From contig NZ_FXAR01000001.1 of assembly GCF_900177745.1 (NCBI RefSeq), positions 558,001 to 622,000 of the forward strand: DNA of 64,000 bases, in the 5' to 3' direction. Shown piece after piece: positions 1 through 9,008 of this stretch (positions within the stretch are counted from its first letter, which is position 1; every line of letters starts with the position of its first letter). The notes beneath the pieces are model-generated. The model was given only the letters and a program-made list of their open reading frames with translations, had not been told where the DNA came from and made no database searches. Both the position numbers and the translations under genes were made by a program. Source of the DNA: Corynebacterium pollutisoli. Lineage in GTDB: Bacteria; Actinomycetota; Actinomycetes; Mycobacteriales; Mycobacteriaceae.

Positions 1-581
1 GGGCCGGCCCAGCGCCACGGTTTCGTCGATTCGCGCAGGCCGTTGACCTCGAGGGCGAGGGGGTCGGACCAGAGGATGCCGTGGTCCTCGGACTCGCCGG
101 GGTCGGTGATCTCCAGGACGCCGGTGCCGTCGAGGGCGGCGTGGAGGGAGGTGGCGGTGATGTCGTCGATACGCGGGCCGGCACCGATCTGCACCTGGGT
201 GTTGCCGCCGTGGAAGGCGCGGATGCCCAGGCTGTGGAGCAGGTTGAGGATGTTGGTGTTGTCGCTGTAACCGAAGAATGGCTTGGGGTTCGCGGCGATG
301 ACGTCCGGGTCGAGGAAGGGGATGACGGTGACCTGGTCGTCGCCACCCAGGGTGGTGAAGATCGCCTCGATCTCCGGGTCGGCGAACGCGGCCATGATGT
401 CGCGGGCGCGGTCCTCCGGGTAGGACTCGAATTCGCGGGTGGTGGGGTATTCGACGGGCTCGAGTCCGAACTCCTCACGCAGGCGTCGCATGGCCTGCTC
501 GTGGACCTCCGGACCGAGTGGGGGCGCCGCCTTCGAGGGGGAGAGGACGGCGACCTTCCTTATGTCTGCATCACTACCCAT
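1..581 (-). CDS. S66 family peptidase (LD-carboxypeptidase/MccF-like), partial
   Basis: The N-terminal ~193 residues of an S66 serine peptidase are visible; the C-terminus lies outside the window. S66 enzymes cleave LD-peptide bonds in peptidoglycan fragments or, in the MccF branch, detoxify microcin C-type aminoacyl-nucleotides. The nucleophile motif GYSDNTN is present with Ser near residue 106, after the family's FTTLGGDDQV region. The start is the ATG at 581, from which the reading matches the beginning of the paralogue just upstream (599-1609). The two genes are in tandem, 17 bases apart and probably co-transcribed. The Glu/His part of the catalytic triad cannot be checked here. Confidence 0.85.
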   Translation of the reverse strand, partial: MGSDADIRKVAVLSPSKAAPPLGPEVHEQAMRRLREEFGLEPVEYPTTREFESYPEDRARDIMAAFADPEIEAIFTTLGGDDQVTVIPFLDPDVIAANPKPFFGYSDNTNILNLLHSLGIRAFHGGNTQVQIGAGPRIDDITATSLHAALDGTGVLEITDPGESEDHGILWSDPLALEVNGLRESTKPWRWAG

Positions 582-598
582 GGCATCAACTACACCAC

Positions 599-1609
599 TT
601 AGGCTTGCATAAATCCAGAAAACGCGTAGTCGGCGACGACCCGCTTGTCGACGCCGTCCAGCCGCACCCTCCCGCCGTAGGGCAGGATCCACTGCGGCCG
701 GGTGTGTCCGAACGGCACACCGGCGCACATCACCGCGTCCGGGTTGTAGCGGCGGACGGTGTCGGCGACGATGTCGATCTGCTCCCGTCGGGACAGGGTT
801 GCATCGGTGTCCAGGCTGGTGGTGGGGGTGCGGGCGAGCATCACGCCGTCGACGGCACCGAGGATCCCGCCCTCCCCGAGAGCGCGGACGATGTCGGTCA
901 CCACGTCCGTGGGGGTGAGCCGCTCGGAGGCCTCGAGCAGCAGGATGCCCCCTTGCAGCTTCCCGACGCCCGGGAACCTCCCCGCGATCCCCAGCTGGGC
1001 GAGCACCTCCAGACACCCGCCCCACGTGCGGCCCTCGACGATCCGTGGCGGGCCGAACCACTCCAGCGGGTCGCACGGGGTCCGGTGCCCGAACTCCGTG
1101 AGGGCTCGCGGGTCGTCCCAGTCGGGGCCGTGGTCCTCGGAGTCGGCGGGCAGCGTCACCTCGATCTCCCCCGCGCCGCGCAGGGCGGCGAGGAAGGAGA
1201 TGAGGTGGTAGTCCTCCACGTACGGGCCGGGACCGATCTGCACCTGCGTCGATCCGCCGTAGAAACCGGGGACGCCCAGCTGCCACAGCAGGTTGAGCAG
1301 GTTGGTGTTGTCGCTGTACCCGAGGAAGGGCTTCGGATTCGCCCGGATGACCTCCGCGTCCAGGTGCCGGGTGACGGTGATCTGGTCGTTCCCGCCGACC
1401 GAGGCGAGGACCGCCGCGATGGAGCCGTCGGCGAAGGCGGCGGTGATGTCCCGGGCGCGGTCCTCCGGGGAGGCACCGACCTGGCGGGTGGTGGGGAACT
1501 CCACCGGCTCGAGCCCCAGCGCGCGCAGGCGCTCCAGGGCCTGTTCGTGGACGGACGGGTACGCGCCGGGAGCGGCGAAGGAGGGGGAGAGGACGGCGAC
1601 GCGGGTCAT
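599..1609 (-). CDS. S66 family peptidase (LD-carboxypeptidase/MccF-like)
   Basis: Complete 336-residue S66 peptidase, the usual family length. Ser99 sits in GYSDNTN. The later GILLLEASE segment carries the expected Glu, and VPFGHTRPQWILPYG near the C-terminus carries the expected His, so the triad looks intact. The conserved NTNLLN and GGSTQVQIG stretches resemble the MccF subgroup that hydrolyses microcin C-like nucleotide peptides; a peptidoglycan-recycling role is the alternative. The start is the ATG at 1609; an upstream extension in the same frame would run through the neighbouring yaaA gene and is not credible. It lies 5 bases after yaaA and 17 bases before a paralogous copy. No signal peptide is seen, so it is probably cytoplasmic. 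Confidence 0.88.
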   Translation of the reverse strand: MTRVAVLSPSFAAPGAYPSVHEQALERLRALGLEPVEFPTTRQVGASPEDRARDITAAFADGSIAAVLASVGGNDQITVTRHLDAEVIRANPKPFLGYSDNTNLLNLLWQLGVPGFYGGSTQVQIGPGPYVEDYHLISFLAALRGAGEIEVTLPADSEDHGPDWDDPRALTEFGHRTPCDPLEWFGPPRIVEGRTWGGCLEVLAQLGIAGRFPGVGKLQGGILLLEASERLTPTDVVTDIVRALGEGGILGAVDGVMLARTPTTSLDTDATLSRREQIDIVADTVRRYNPDAVMCAGVPFGHTRPQWILPYGGRVRLDGVDKRVVADYAFSGFMQA

Positions 1610-1614
1610 GCCGG

Positions 1615-2313
1615 TCACACTACAAGCGTCAGCTCCGTCGCGGAGGTCGGGGAAATGTCCAGCCCGGCCGCGCGGGCGATGTCGACGACGTCCGCGGCGG
1701 AGGAGGCCGCGGCCGGCGCGCTCGCCAGCACCCGGGCCAGTTCGCCCTTGTAGTGCTTGTTGAAGTGGCTGACCACCTTGCCGTCCTTCTCCACGCGCAC
1801 GGTCACGGCCCCGGGCACTCTGCCCAGCTGCTGGTAGGCGCCGGAGCGCAGGTCGACGACGAAGTCCTCCTCCGCCAGAGCCTCGGTGATGAGCCGGCCC
1901 CACCGGGAGCGCATGGTGCGTTCGTCGAGCTTCGTGCCGCCGGAGAGCCGGTAGCGGGGGATGAGGTCGCCGGCGCGGACGACACCGAACAGCGCCGAGC
2001 CGACGGCGAGACGGTCCCACGCGAGCTCGGGCAGGGTGGGGGCGGACAGGGCGTCGAAAAGCACGCCCGTGTAGCGGTGCAGGGCGGGCATTGTCGGGGA
2101 CGTGCGCAACTCACGGTTGGCCTCCGCCTCCGGGCGGAGTTTCTCGGAGATCCCGAGCACCGCCATCGCGTCGGCGACCTCGAGGCCGGAGAGCTCGTCG
2201 ATGAGTGCGGAACGCACGGGAGTGAGCGTCGGAAAGCTCAGTCCCTCCAGGTCAAGAGCGGGGCCGGAGCCGCCGGGGGCCTTGGTTTCGGAAGGAGGGA
2301 GGACGATCAGCAT
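1615..2313 (-). CDS. yaaA: YaaA family peroxide stress protein (DUF328)
   Basis: The 232-residue product starts MLIVLPPSETK and contains the HFNKHYKGEL segment near the C-terminus, both typical of YaaA/DUF328. The E. coli protein limits free iron and DNA damage during peroxide stress and binds DNA; the exact function here is inferred from family. I chose the ATG at 2313 because the family begins MLI.LPP; a GTG two codons upstream (2319) is also possible. No good Shine-Dalgarno sequence is visible. The gene heads a minus-strand run with the two S66 peptidases and is divergent from proS, 32 bases away. Confidence 0.85.
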   Translation of the reverse strand: MLIVLPPSETKAPGGSGPALDLEGLSFPTLTPVRSALIDELSGLEVADAMAVLGISEKLRPEAEANRELRTSPTMPALHRYTGVLFDALSAPTLPELAWDRLAVGSALFGVVRAGDLIPRYRLSGGTKLDERTMRSRWGRLITEALAEEDFVVDLRSGAYQQLGRVPGAVTVRVEKDGKVVSHFNKHYKGELARVLASAPAAASSAADVVDIARAAGLDISPTSATELTLVV

Positions 2314-2345
2314 GGGCACAAGGGTAGCGGGTAAAGTCTGACACC

Positions 2346-4085
2346 ATGATCACACGTCTGTCCTCGCTGTTCCTTCGCACGCTGCGCGAAGACCCGGCTG
2401 ATGCCGAAGTGCCCAGCCACAAGCTGCTCGTCCGCGCCGGGTACATCCGCCGTGCCGCCCCCGGTGTGTACTCCTGGCTGCCGCTGGGCCTGCGCACGCT
2501 GCGCAAGATCGAGGACGTCGTGCGCGAGGAGATGAACGCCATCGGCGGCCAGGAGCTGCTGTTCCCGGCGCTGCTGCCGCGCGAGCCCTACGAGAGGACC
2601 AACCGCTGGACCGAGTACGGCGACCACCTCTTCCGCCTCAAGGACCGCAAGGACAACGACATGCTCCTCGGGCCCACGCACGAGGAGATGTTCACCCAGA
2701 CCGTCAAGGACCTGTACTCCTCGTACAAGGATTTCCCGGTCACGCTGTACCAGATCCAGACGAAGTACCGCGACGAGGAGCGTCCGCGCGCGGGCATCCT
2801 GCGCGGGCGTGAGTTCGTGATGAAGGACTCCTACTCCTTCGACATGTCGGACGCGGGGCTCGACGAGTCCTACGCCGCCCACCGCCGGGCCTACCAGGCG
2901 ATCTTCGACCGTCTCGGCGTCTCCTACGCCATCTGCCAGGCCACCTCCGGCGCGATGGGCGGTTCGGCGTCCGAGGAGTTCCTGGCCGTGAGTGAGAACG
3001 GCGAGGACACCTTCGTCCGTGCCACCGATGGTTCCTACGCCGCGAACGTGGAGGCCGTGGTCACCCAGCCGGGCGTCGAGAAGCCCATCGAGGGCCAGCC
3101 GGAGGCCGTCGAGTACGACACGCCGGATGCAGAGACCATCGCCACCCTCGTGGAGTGGGCCCGCGGCGAGGGGCTGGACGTAACCGCCGCCGACACCCTC
3201 AAGTGCGTGGTGGTCAAGGTCACCGCGCCCGGCGAGGAGCCGGAGCTGCTCGGCGTGCTCGTCCCCGGTGACCGCGAGGTCGACATGAAGCGCCTCGCGG
3301 CCTCCCTCGAGCCGTCCGAGGTCGCCATGGCGGAGGACGCGGACTTCCGGAAGAACCCCTTCCTCGTCCGCGGCTACGTCGGCCCGCGCGGCCTGGCCGC
3401 CAACGGCGTCCGCGTGCTCGCCGACCCGCGCGTCGTGCCCGGCACCGCCTGGATCACGGGTGCCGACGCCCCCAATCGCCACGTCGTCGGCCTCGTCGCC
3501 GGCCGCGACTTCGAGGTCGACGGCTACATTGAGGCCGCCAAGATCCGCGAGGGCGACCCCGCGCCGGAGGGCCAGGGCACCCTCACGCTCGAGCGCGGCA
3601 TCGAGATCGGCCACATCTTCCAGCTCGGCCGCAAGTACACCGAGGCCTTCGACGTGCAGATCCTCGACGAGTCCGGCAAGCGGTCCGTGCCCACCATGGG
3701 CTCCTACGGCATCGGCGTCTCTCGCCTCATGGCCGTCCTCGCGGAGCAGCGCCACGACGACAAGGGCCTCAACTGGCCCGTCGAGGTCGCTCCGTACCAG
3801 GTGCACGTGGTCGTCGCGAACAAGGACGCCGCCGCCATGGAGGCCGGCGAGCGCCTCGCCGGTGAGCTCGATGACGCCGGCATCGAGGTGCTTTTCGACG
3901 ACCGCCCCAAGGTCTCCCCGGGCGTGAAGTTCAAGGACGCCGAGCTGCTGGGCATGCCTTTCGCCGTGGTGCTCGGTCGTTCCTTCGCGGACGGCATCGT
4001 CGAGCTGCGGGTGCGTGGCGGCGAGACCCTCGAGATCCCGGCTGACGAGGCCGTGGCGAAGGTGCAGGAGCTCGTGCGCGGGTAG
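2346..4085 (+). CDS. proS: Prolyl-tRNA synthetase
   Basis: Charges tRNA-Pro with proline in the cytoplasm. The 579-residue protein has the bacterial-type class II architecture: an N-terminal catalytic part with motif 2 around [17 protein letters not shown], an inserted YbaK-like editing domain (about residues 230-390), then motif 3 at [13 protein letters not shown] and a C-terminal anticodon-binding domain. Length fits the bacterial form. The start is the ATG at 2346. The gene is transcribed away from the YaaA/S66 group and ends facing the MMPL gene, with a long palindrome between them. Confidence 0.97.
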   Translation: MITRLSSLFLRTLREDPADAEVPSHKLLVRAGYIRRAAPGVYSWLPLGLRTLRKIEDVVREEMNAIGGQELLFPALLPREPYERTNRWTEYGDHLFRLKDRKDNDMLLGPTHEEMFTQTVKDLYSSYKDFPVTLYQIQTKYRDEERPRAGILRGREFVMKDSYSFDMSDAGLDESYAAHRRAYQAIFDRLGVSYAICQATSGAMGGSASEEFLAVSENGEDTFVRATDGSYAANVEAVVTQPGVEKPIEGQPEAVEYDTPDAETIATLVEWARGEGLDVTAADTLKCVVVKVTAPGEEPELLGVLVPGDREVDMKRLAASLEPSEVAMAEDADFRKNPFLVRGYVGPRGLAANGVRVLADPRVVPGTAWITGADAPNRHVVGLVAGRDFEVDGYIEAAKIREGDPAPEGQGTLTLERGIEIGHIFQLGRKYTEAFDVQILDESGKRSVPTMGSYGIGVSRLMAVLAEQRHDDKGLNWPVEVAPYQVHVVVANKDAAAMEAGERLAGELDDAGIEVLFDDRPKVSPGVKFKDAELLGMPFAVVLGRSFADGIVELRVRGGETLEIPADEAVAKVQELVRG

Positions 4086-4096
4086 ACCGCAAGCAC

Positions 4097-4146
4097 AAGA
4101 AGACGCGCACTCGTATTTGTCGACAAATACGAGTGCGCGTCTTCTT
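4097..4146. terminator. 50-base perfect palindrome between convergent proS and MMPL genes
   Basis: Positions 4097-4121 and 4122-4146 are exact reverse complements (25-base arms, centre GTC|GAC). The RNA on either strand would fold into a very strong hairpin, so it is probably a bidirectional terminator for proS and the MMPL gene. There is no long T-run, only TTCTTATAT after the right arm and a mixed A-rich stretch before the left arm. Confidence 0.75.
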
Positions 4147-4211
4147 ATATGCCCAGGTCATTTCCTGATAGTGGCCGGAGTCACGTCAGGAAATACGACC
4201 GGGTGTCACGG

Positions 4212-6188
4212 CTACAGCTCGGAGGCGGCGGTGGCGACGACCTGCTCGTCACCGGCCTGCTTCTTCGGCTTCACCTTGCCCGGCCACCAGAACTTCTCGC
4301 CCAGCAGCTGGACGACCGCCGGGATGAGGATGGTACGGACGATGAGGGTGTCCAGGAGCACGCCGATGAAGATCACGATACCCACCTGCGCCAGGACGAC
4401 CAGCGGCAGGACACCGAGTGCGGCGAACACGGCGGCCAGGAGGATACCGGCCGAGGTGATGACGCCACCGGTGGAGGACAGGGAGCGCAGGACGCCCTCC
4501 TGGGTGCCCACCACGCGGGCCTCCTCACGGGCGCGGGTGATGAGGAAGATGGAGTAGTCGATGCCCAGCGCCACGAGGAACACGAAGGAGTACAGGGGGG
4601 TGAGGGCGTCGAAGCTGGAGAACCCGAGGATGCCGGTGGAGATCCACCAGCCCAGGCCCAGGGCGGCGATGTTGGTGATGAGCACGGTCGCGGTCATGAT
4701 CACCGGCGCCAGGATGGAGCGCAGCAGGATCATCAGGGCGATGAGCAGGACGAGCAGGATGACCGGGAAGATGAGGGTGCGGTCCTCGGCGGCGGACTGC
4801 TCGGTGTCGTGGAGCTCGGCCTCCTCGCCGCCGACGAGTGCGTCGGTGCCCTCGAGGGAGGAGCGGAGTTCCTCGGTGGTGCCGCCCGAGACCTGGAGGA
4901 TGTCCCAGTCGCCGGCGGGCTCCTGCGGGATGACGGAGGCGCCCTCGTCCTCGAGGACGGCGGTGACGCGCTCGGGCTCCTGGGTGGCGATGATGGCCGG
5001 GGTGGCCTGCTGGTCGGGGAACTTCTCCTCGAGGACCTCGGCGGCGGCGATGGACTCGGGGGTCTCGATGAACTGCTCCGCCTGGGTGAGGCCGGTGCGG
5101 ATCTGCAGGGCTCCGACGCTGGCGATGGCGAGGAAGATCATGGCGACGACGCTGAGCATGACAGGCTTGGAGCGCACGACGTTGCCGATGCGGTCCCAGA
5201 AGCGGTGGTTGACGTCGGTGCCGACGCGCGGGATCTTGGGCCAGAAGATCCAGCGGCCGAAGAACAGCAGCACGCCGGGGAGGACGAACACGGCGAAGAG
5301 GAAGGCGATGCCGATGCCGAACATGGACGCCAGGCCCAGGCCACGGGTGGTGGGCACGGCGGAGAGCAGGAGGCAGGCGACGCCGAGGATGACGGTGACG
5401 GCGGAGGCGAAGATCGTCTTGACGGTCGGGCCCCAGGCCTGCGCCATCGCGGCGAAGCGGTCCTCGTGGCGGTGGAGTTCGTCGCGGTAGCGGGAGATGA
5501 GCAGCAGGGCGTAGTTGGTGCCCGCGCCGAAGACGAGGACGGAGAGGATGCCGGCGGTCGACTCGTTCCACACGGCGCCGAGGGCGTCGAGGGCCCAGGT
5601 GTAGGTGGTGGCGGCGACGCGGTCGGCGATGCCGATGACGAGCAGCGGCAGGATCCACAGGACGGGGGAGCGGTAGGTGACGATGAGCAGGACCGCGACG
5701 ATGATGCCGGTCACGGCGAGCAGCAAGAGGTTGGCGCCGGAGAACACGCCGGAGAGGTCACCCTCGATGGCGGCGGGGCCGGTGACCTGGGCGGTGACGC
5801 CGTCGGGGAGGTCGGCGGCGGCGTCGGCACGCAGTTCGTTGATCTTGTCGACGTTGTCCGTCAGTCCCTCGGACGCGACCTCGACCGGCACCATGGCGGC
5901 GGTCATGTCCTCGTTGGGGATGAGTGGCCCGCCGAGTTCCTCGGCCTTGGGGGCAAGGGCCTGCATGTCGAGGGGGTCGTCGCTGGTGAACAGGACGAGC
6001 GCGGCGCCGCCGTTGTCACCGGGGCGTTCCTGCAGGATCTGGGCGACGCGTGTGGAGTCGACGTCGTCCGGGGCCATGGCGGTGGGGTCGGAGGGGGTCT
6101 CGGCTGACCCGAAGGACATCGAGGCACCCGCGAGGGCAATGAGAAGAAGGGCGAGCCAGCGGAAGGCCCGGGCGGTAGTTGTACTCAC
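4212..6188 (-). CDS. MMPL family transporter (RND superfamily)
   Basis: The 658-residue membrane protein has a signal-like first helix, a soluble loop domain (about 30-165), a block of five or six helices, a second soluble domain (about 355-460) and a final block of helices, the duplicated MMPL/RND layout. The segment FGAGTNYALLLISRYRDEL and its repeat counterpart LGIDYSIFLITRAREE are MMPL signatures carrying the Asp/Tyr proton-relay pair in the second half. Such proteins export lipids or drugs powered by the proton gradient; the substrate here is unknown. The start is the GTG at 6188, which follows a TACTCT -10 box by 7 bases and looks leaderless. It is shorter than mycolate-exporting MmpL3. 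Confidence 0.9.
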   Translation of the reverse strand: MSTTTARAFRWLALLLIALAGASMSFGSAETPSDPTAMAPDDVDSTRVAQILQERPGDNGGAALVLFTSDDPLDMQALAPKAEELGGPLIPNEDMTAAMVPVEVASEGLTDNVDKINELRADAAADLPDGVTAQVTGPAAIEGDLSGVFSGANLLLLAVTGIIVAVLLIVTYRSPVLWILPLLVIGIADRVAATTYTWALDALGAVWNESTAGILSVLVFGAGTNYALLLISRYRDELHRHEDRFAAMAQAWGPTVKTIFASAVTVILGVACLLLSAVPTTRGLGLASMFGIGIAFLFAVFVLPGVLLFFGRWIFWPKIPRVGTDVNHRFWDRIGNVVRSKPVMLSVVAMIFLAIASVGALQIRTGLTQAEQFIETPESIAAAEVLEEKFPDQQATPAIIATQEPERVTAVLEDEGASVIPQEPAGDWDILQVSGGTTEELRSSLEGTDALVGGEEAELHDTEQSAAEDRTLIFPVILLVLLIALMILLRSILAPVIMTATVLITNIAALGLGWWISTGILGFSSFDALTPLYSFVFLVALGIDYSIFLITRAREEARVVGTQEGVLRSLSSTGGVITSAGILLAAVFAALGVLPLVVLAQVGIVIFIGVLLDTLIVRTILIPAVVQLLGEKFWWPGKVKPKKQAGDEQVVATAASEL

Positions 6189-6226
6189 TAGTCACAGAGT
6201 ACCGATGGCAACATAGTGTCGGAAAG

Positions 6227-6904
6227 CTACGCGACGCGCGCGAGCCATGCGCGCCACCCGTCGTTGTCCGCGTCACTCACCGCGTTGAGCCACGCCGCGT
6301 CGCGCTCCGCCACGAGCGCCGTCACAAACCCCTCGTCACCAGGGGAGAGTTCGCCGCTGACCGCGTACCCCGGTTCCGCGACGGGCACGTCCCCGGCCGG
6401 AGCGAGCACTTCGCGCAGGGCTGTGATTCGCGTCTCGGCGGCGTCGATGAGTGTCTCGACGTCCCCGTGGAACGCCTGCGCCACCTGAAGTCCGTACACG
6501 TGGGCGTACTCGGTGCGCAGCAGCGCGCGGGCCTGCTCGGCGGCGGCCTCCGACAGTGGCACCGGTGCAGCCTCCCCGGCGGCCAGGGCAACGGCCTGCC
6601 GGGCGACGAGGTCACGGGATTCGGCGGGCACGTCGTCGACGGCGGCGACGGTCACCTCGAAGGCGTCCGCCTCCTCCACCGGCGTGGGCACGTAGTCACA
6701 GGAGGTGGGGACGGTGCCGTCCTCGTGGGTGCCGCACAGGCGGGCGATCTCGGCCTCCAGCTCGGCGGCGTCGGCGGCCCGGCCGGTGGCGTGGGCCTGA
6801 TCCGCCAGCGTCGACAGCTCCGGGTTCGGGCGCGGGCCGAGCATCTCCACCGAACAGGAGGCGAGCAGCGGCACGAGCACGAAGGGGAGGAGGCGACGGT
6901 TCAC
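6227..6904 (-). CDS. DUF4439 ferritin-like lipoprotein
   Basis: The 225-residue product begins with a short basic N-terminus and hydrophobic stretch ending PLLASCS (lipobox-like Cys near residue 14), so it is probably a lipoprotein. The second half is helical and Glu/His-rich, fitting the ferritin-like DUF4439 family commonly encoded next to rimP in actinobacteria. No function is established to my knowledge. The GTG at 6904 is chosen because it puts the basic residues NRR just before the hydrophobic segment; the frame stays open far upstream but only as a shadow of rimP. It is divergent from rimP with 33 bases between. Confidence 0.75.
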   Translation of the reverse strand: MNRRLLPFVLVPLLASCSVEMLGPRPNPELSTLADQAHATGRAADAAELEAEIARLCGTHEDGTVPTSCDYVPTPVEEADAFEVTVAAVDDVPAESRDLVARQAVALAAGEAAPVPLSEAAAEQARALLRTEYAHVYGLQVAQAFHGDVETLIDAAETRITALREVLAPAGDVPVAEPGYAVSGELSPGDEGFVTALVAERDAAWLNAVSDADNDGWRAWLARVA

Positions 6905-6924
6905 AGCGCACACCCTACCCGCGA

Positions 6925-6930
6925 TAGGCT
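6925..6930 (+). promoter_or_regulatory. -10 box of leaderless rimP transcript
   Basis: TAGGCT lies 7 bases before the rimP ATG at 6938. This spacing puts transcription start at or beside the start codon, and no Shine-Dalgarno sequence precedes it. It fixes the rimP start. Confidence 0.55.
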
Positions 6931-6937
6931 GGTGGGC

Positions 6938-7492
6938 ATGGCATTCCCCGGAGAAGCAGAACTGATCAGCCTCATCACCCCGGTCACCGACGCGTGCGGC
7001 CTCGACATCGAGGGCGTGAAGGTGACCCGCGCGGGCCGGAAGTCGGTGGTCGGGATCTTCGTGGATTCGGACATCCGCCCGGACCTCGACCTGCTGGAGC
7101 AGGTCTCCCAGGAGGTGTCCATGCTTCTCGACGCCGCCGAGGACCGCGGCGAGGTCAACCTCGGCGCCGGCTACACCCTGGAGGTCTCCACCCCGGGTGT
7201 CGACGCCCCGCTCACCGCCCCGCGCCATTGGCGCCGCAACCGCGGCCGCCTCGTCGCACTGCTCGAGGACGGGAAGAAGTCGACGTGGCGCGTCGGCGCC
7301 CTCGCCCCGGACGAGTCCGGCGTGGTGCTCGTGCGCACCGTGAAGAAGGACCGCGAGATGCGCGTGCTGGAGTTTTCCGAAACCCCCCGCGCAGTGGTAG
7401 AAATTGAATTCTCGAATCCCCCGGCGGCAGAAACCGAGCTGACCGGACTTGACTACGACCAGGCGCTCGCCTGGCAGGAGGACAACAAGTGA
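6938..7492 (+). CDS. rimP: Ribosome maturation factor RimP
   Basis: The 184-residue RimP assists late assembly of the 30S subunit. The N-terminal domain ([19 protein letters not shown]...) and the central [20 protein letters not shown] motif are clear RimP signatures, followed by the C-terminal SH3-like domain. The ATG at 6938 is preceded by a -10 box 7 bases away. Its stop overlaps the nusA GTG (GTGA), so the two are translationally coupled in the conserved rimP-nusA-ylxR-infB order. Confidence 0.95.
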   Translation: MAFPGEAELISLITPVTDACGLDIEGVKVTRAGRKSVVGIFVDSDIRPDLDLLEQVSQEVSMLLDAAEDRGEVNLGAGYTLEVSTPGVDAPLTAPRHWRRNRGRLVALLEDGKKSTWRVGALAPDESGVVLVRTVKKDREMRVLEFSETPRAVVEIEFSNPPAAETELTGLDYDQALAWQEDNK

Positions 7493-8481
7493 ATATCGAC
7501 ATGGCTGCGCTGACCACCATCGAGAAGGACAAGGGCATCCCGGTGGATGACATGCTCCAGACGATCGGCAGCGCACTCATCCACGCGTACCGCGAGTACC
7601 GCGGCGAGGAGAGCGAGACCCGCGCCCGCGTGGACATCGACAAGGACACCGGCTCCGTCGCCGTCATCGCCACCGAGCTTGACGACGACGGCGAGGTCGC
7701 CTCCGAGTACGACGACACCCCGGACAACTTCGCCCGCATCGCCGCCGGAGCCGTCCGCGACGCGATCGTCCGCCGCCTCCGCGAGGCCGAGAACGTCCGC
7801 CTCTTCGACGAGTACCAGTCCTTCGAGGGCCGCGTCGTCTCCGGCGTCGTGCAGAAGGACGACACCGCCAACTCCCGCGGCATCGTCATCGTCCAGCTGG
7901 GCACCGAGGCCGATCCGCAGGACGGCATCCTCCTGCCCGCCGAGCAGATCCCCGGCGAGAAGCTCGAGCACGGCGACCGCGTCAAGGCGTACATCGTCGG
8001 CGTGAACAAGGGCCCGCGCAACGTCCAGGTCAACCTCTCCCGCACCCACCCCGAGCTGGTCCGCGGCCTCTTCGAGCTGGAGATCCCCGAGGTCGCCGAC
8101 GGGTCCGTCGAGATCCTCGGCATCGCCCGTGAGGCCGGCCACCGTTCCAAGGTGGCCGTCACCGGCAAGGTCAAGGGACTCAACGCCAAGGGTGCCTGCA
8201 TCGGCCCCCGCGGCCAGCGCGTGACCAACATCATGAACGAGCTGGGCGGCGAGAAGATCGACATCATCGACTGGTCCGAGGACCCGGCGACCTACGTCGG
8301 CAATGCGCTGGCCCCCTCCAAGGTGGTCAACGTCGAGATCATCGACCCCGAGGCCCAGACCGCCAAGGTCACCGTGCCGGATTACCAGCTCTCGCTGGCC
8401 ATCGGCCGCGAGGGGCAGAATGCCCGCCTCGCCGCCCGCCTCACCGGATGGAAGATCGACATCCACTCCGACATCAACTGA
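7489..8481 (+). CDS. nusA: Transcription termination/antitermination protein NusA
   Basis: The 330-residue NusA has an N-terminal RNA polymerase-binding domain (1-125), an S1 domain (about 130-200) and two KH domains ([16 protein letters not shown] near 240 and [19 protein letters not shown] at the end). It lacks the acidic C-terminal repeats of the E. coli protein, as usual in actinobacteria. It binds RNA polymerase and nascent RNA to control pausing, termination and rRNA antitermination. The GTG start overlaps the rimP stop; an in-frame ATG four codons later is the alternative. Confidence 0.96.
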   Translation: MNIDMAALTTIEKDKGIPVDDMLQTIGSALIHAYREYRGEESETRARVDIDKDTGSVAVIATELDDDGEVASEYDDTPDNFARIAAGAVRDAIVRRLREAENVRLFDEYQSFEGRVVSGVVQKDDTANSRGIVIVQLGTEADPQDGILLPAEQIPGEKLEHGDRVKAYIVGVNKGPRNVQVNLSRTHPELVRGLFELEIPEVADGSVEILGIAREAGHRSKVAVTGKVKGLNAKGACIGPRGQRVTNIMNELGGEKIDIIDWSEDPATYVGNALAPSKVVNVEIIDPEAQTAKVTVPDYQLSLAIGREGQNARLAARLTGWKIDIHSDIN

Positions 8482-8499
8482 GCCGACTGCTGACGGCAG

Positions 8500-8528
8500 T
8501 TCAATTTCAGGTGAAAATAGGGTAAACT
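8500..8528 (+). promoter_or_regulatory. Predicted promoter upstream of ylxR-infB
   Basis: TTCAAT (8500-8505) and TAAACT (8523-8528) are separated by 17 bases in the short gap after nusA, in a locally A/T-richer stretch. This could give ylxR-infB their own transcription in addition to read-through from rimP-nusA. Confidence 0.5.
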
Positions 8529-8576
8529 GTCGGATGGCCCACGTGCCGTTGATGTTCACACCTGTGTAGGAGACGA

Positions 8577-8897
8577 ATGACGCTGACCCGCGCACCCCGC
8601 GAGATCCGCGTACGTACCTGCATCGCCACCCGCGAGCGAAAGCCCGATACGGAGCTGCTCCGGGTGGTTACTGATCCCTCCGATCCGGCCCGCCTCCTGG
8701 CGGACCCGGGCCGGTCGCTCCCCGGGAGGGGAGCCTGGATCACCCCGAACATCGAAGCACTCGAGCTGGCGGAACAGCGCCGCGCCTTCGGGCGGGCGCT
8801 CCGGGTGTCCGGGACAAGCCTGGACACAGGTCACGTGCGTACGTACCTCGCAGCAACCGCTGCCGGACCCGACATTGTAAGGAAGACCGAACACTGA
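8577..8897 (+). CDS. ylxR: YlxR family RNA-binding protein (DUF448)
   Basis: The 106-residue small basic protein contains the YlxR hallmark RTCIATRERKPDTELLRVV near the N-terminus and PGRGAWITPNIEALELA further on, in the standard place between nusA and infB. YlxR/RnpM proteins bind RNA and in Bacillus modulate RNase P; the role in actinobacteria is inferred. GTAGGAG upstream of the ATG at 8577 serves as ribosome-binding site. Confidence 0.9.
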   Translation: MTLTRAPREIRVRTCIATRERKPDTELLRVVTDPSDPARLLADPGRSLPGRGAWITPNIEALELAEQRRAFGRALRVSGTSLDTGHVRTYLAATAAGPDIVRKTEH

Positions 8898-8944
8898 TGA
8901 GCACTGCACGATGAAGCATCAGCGATGAACGTCACAGACATCAT

Positions 8945-8989
8945 CTAGAGGTCGAGTTCCCTTTCCGGGGCTTGACACTCGATCTCTAG
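8945..8989 (+). promoter_or_regulatory. Hairpin in the infB leader
   Basis: CTAGAGGTCGAGT (8945-8957) pairs with ACTCGATCTCTAG (8977-8989) with a single G-T pair and a 19-base loop, ending about 10 bases before the infB AGGAG. It could be an attenuator or mRNA-stability element for infB. No run of T follows. Confidence 0.5.
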
Positions 8990-9008
8990 CAACAACCAGA
9001 GGAGTAAA

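Noticed and set aside
2307-3806. Minus-strand ORF of 499 codons over proS
   Set aside because: Shadow of proS; no recognisable protein features and the opposite strand is an unambiguous synthetase.
4149-6107. Long plus-strand ORF of 652 codons opposite the MMPL gene
   Set aside because: Its product is a low-complexity Asp/Glu/Gly string typical of antisense reading of GC-rich membrane genes; the opposite frame has clear MMPL motifs.
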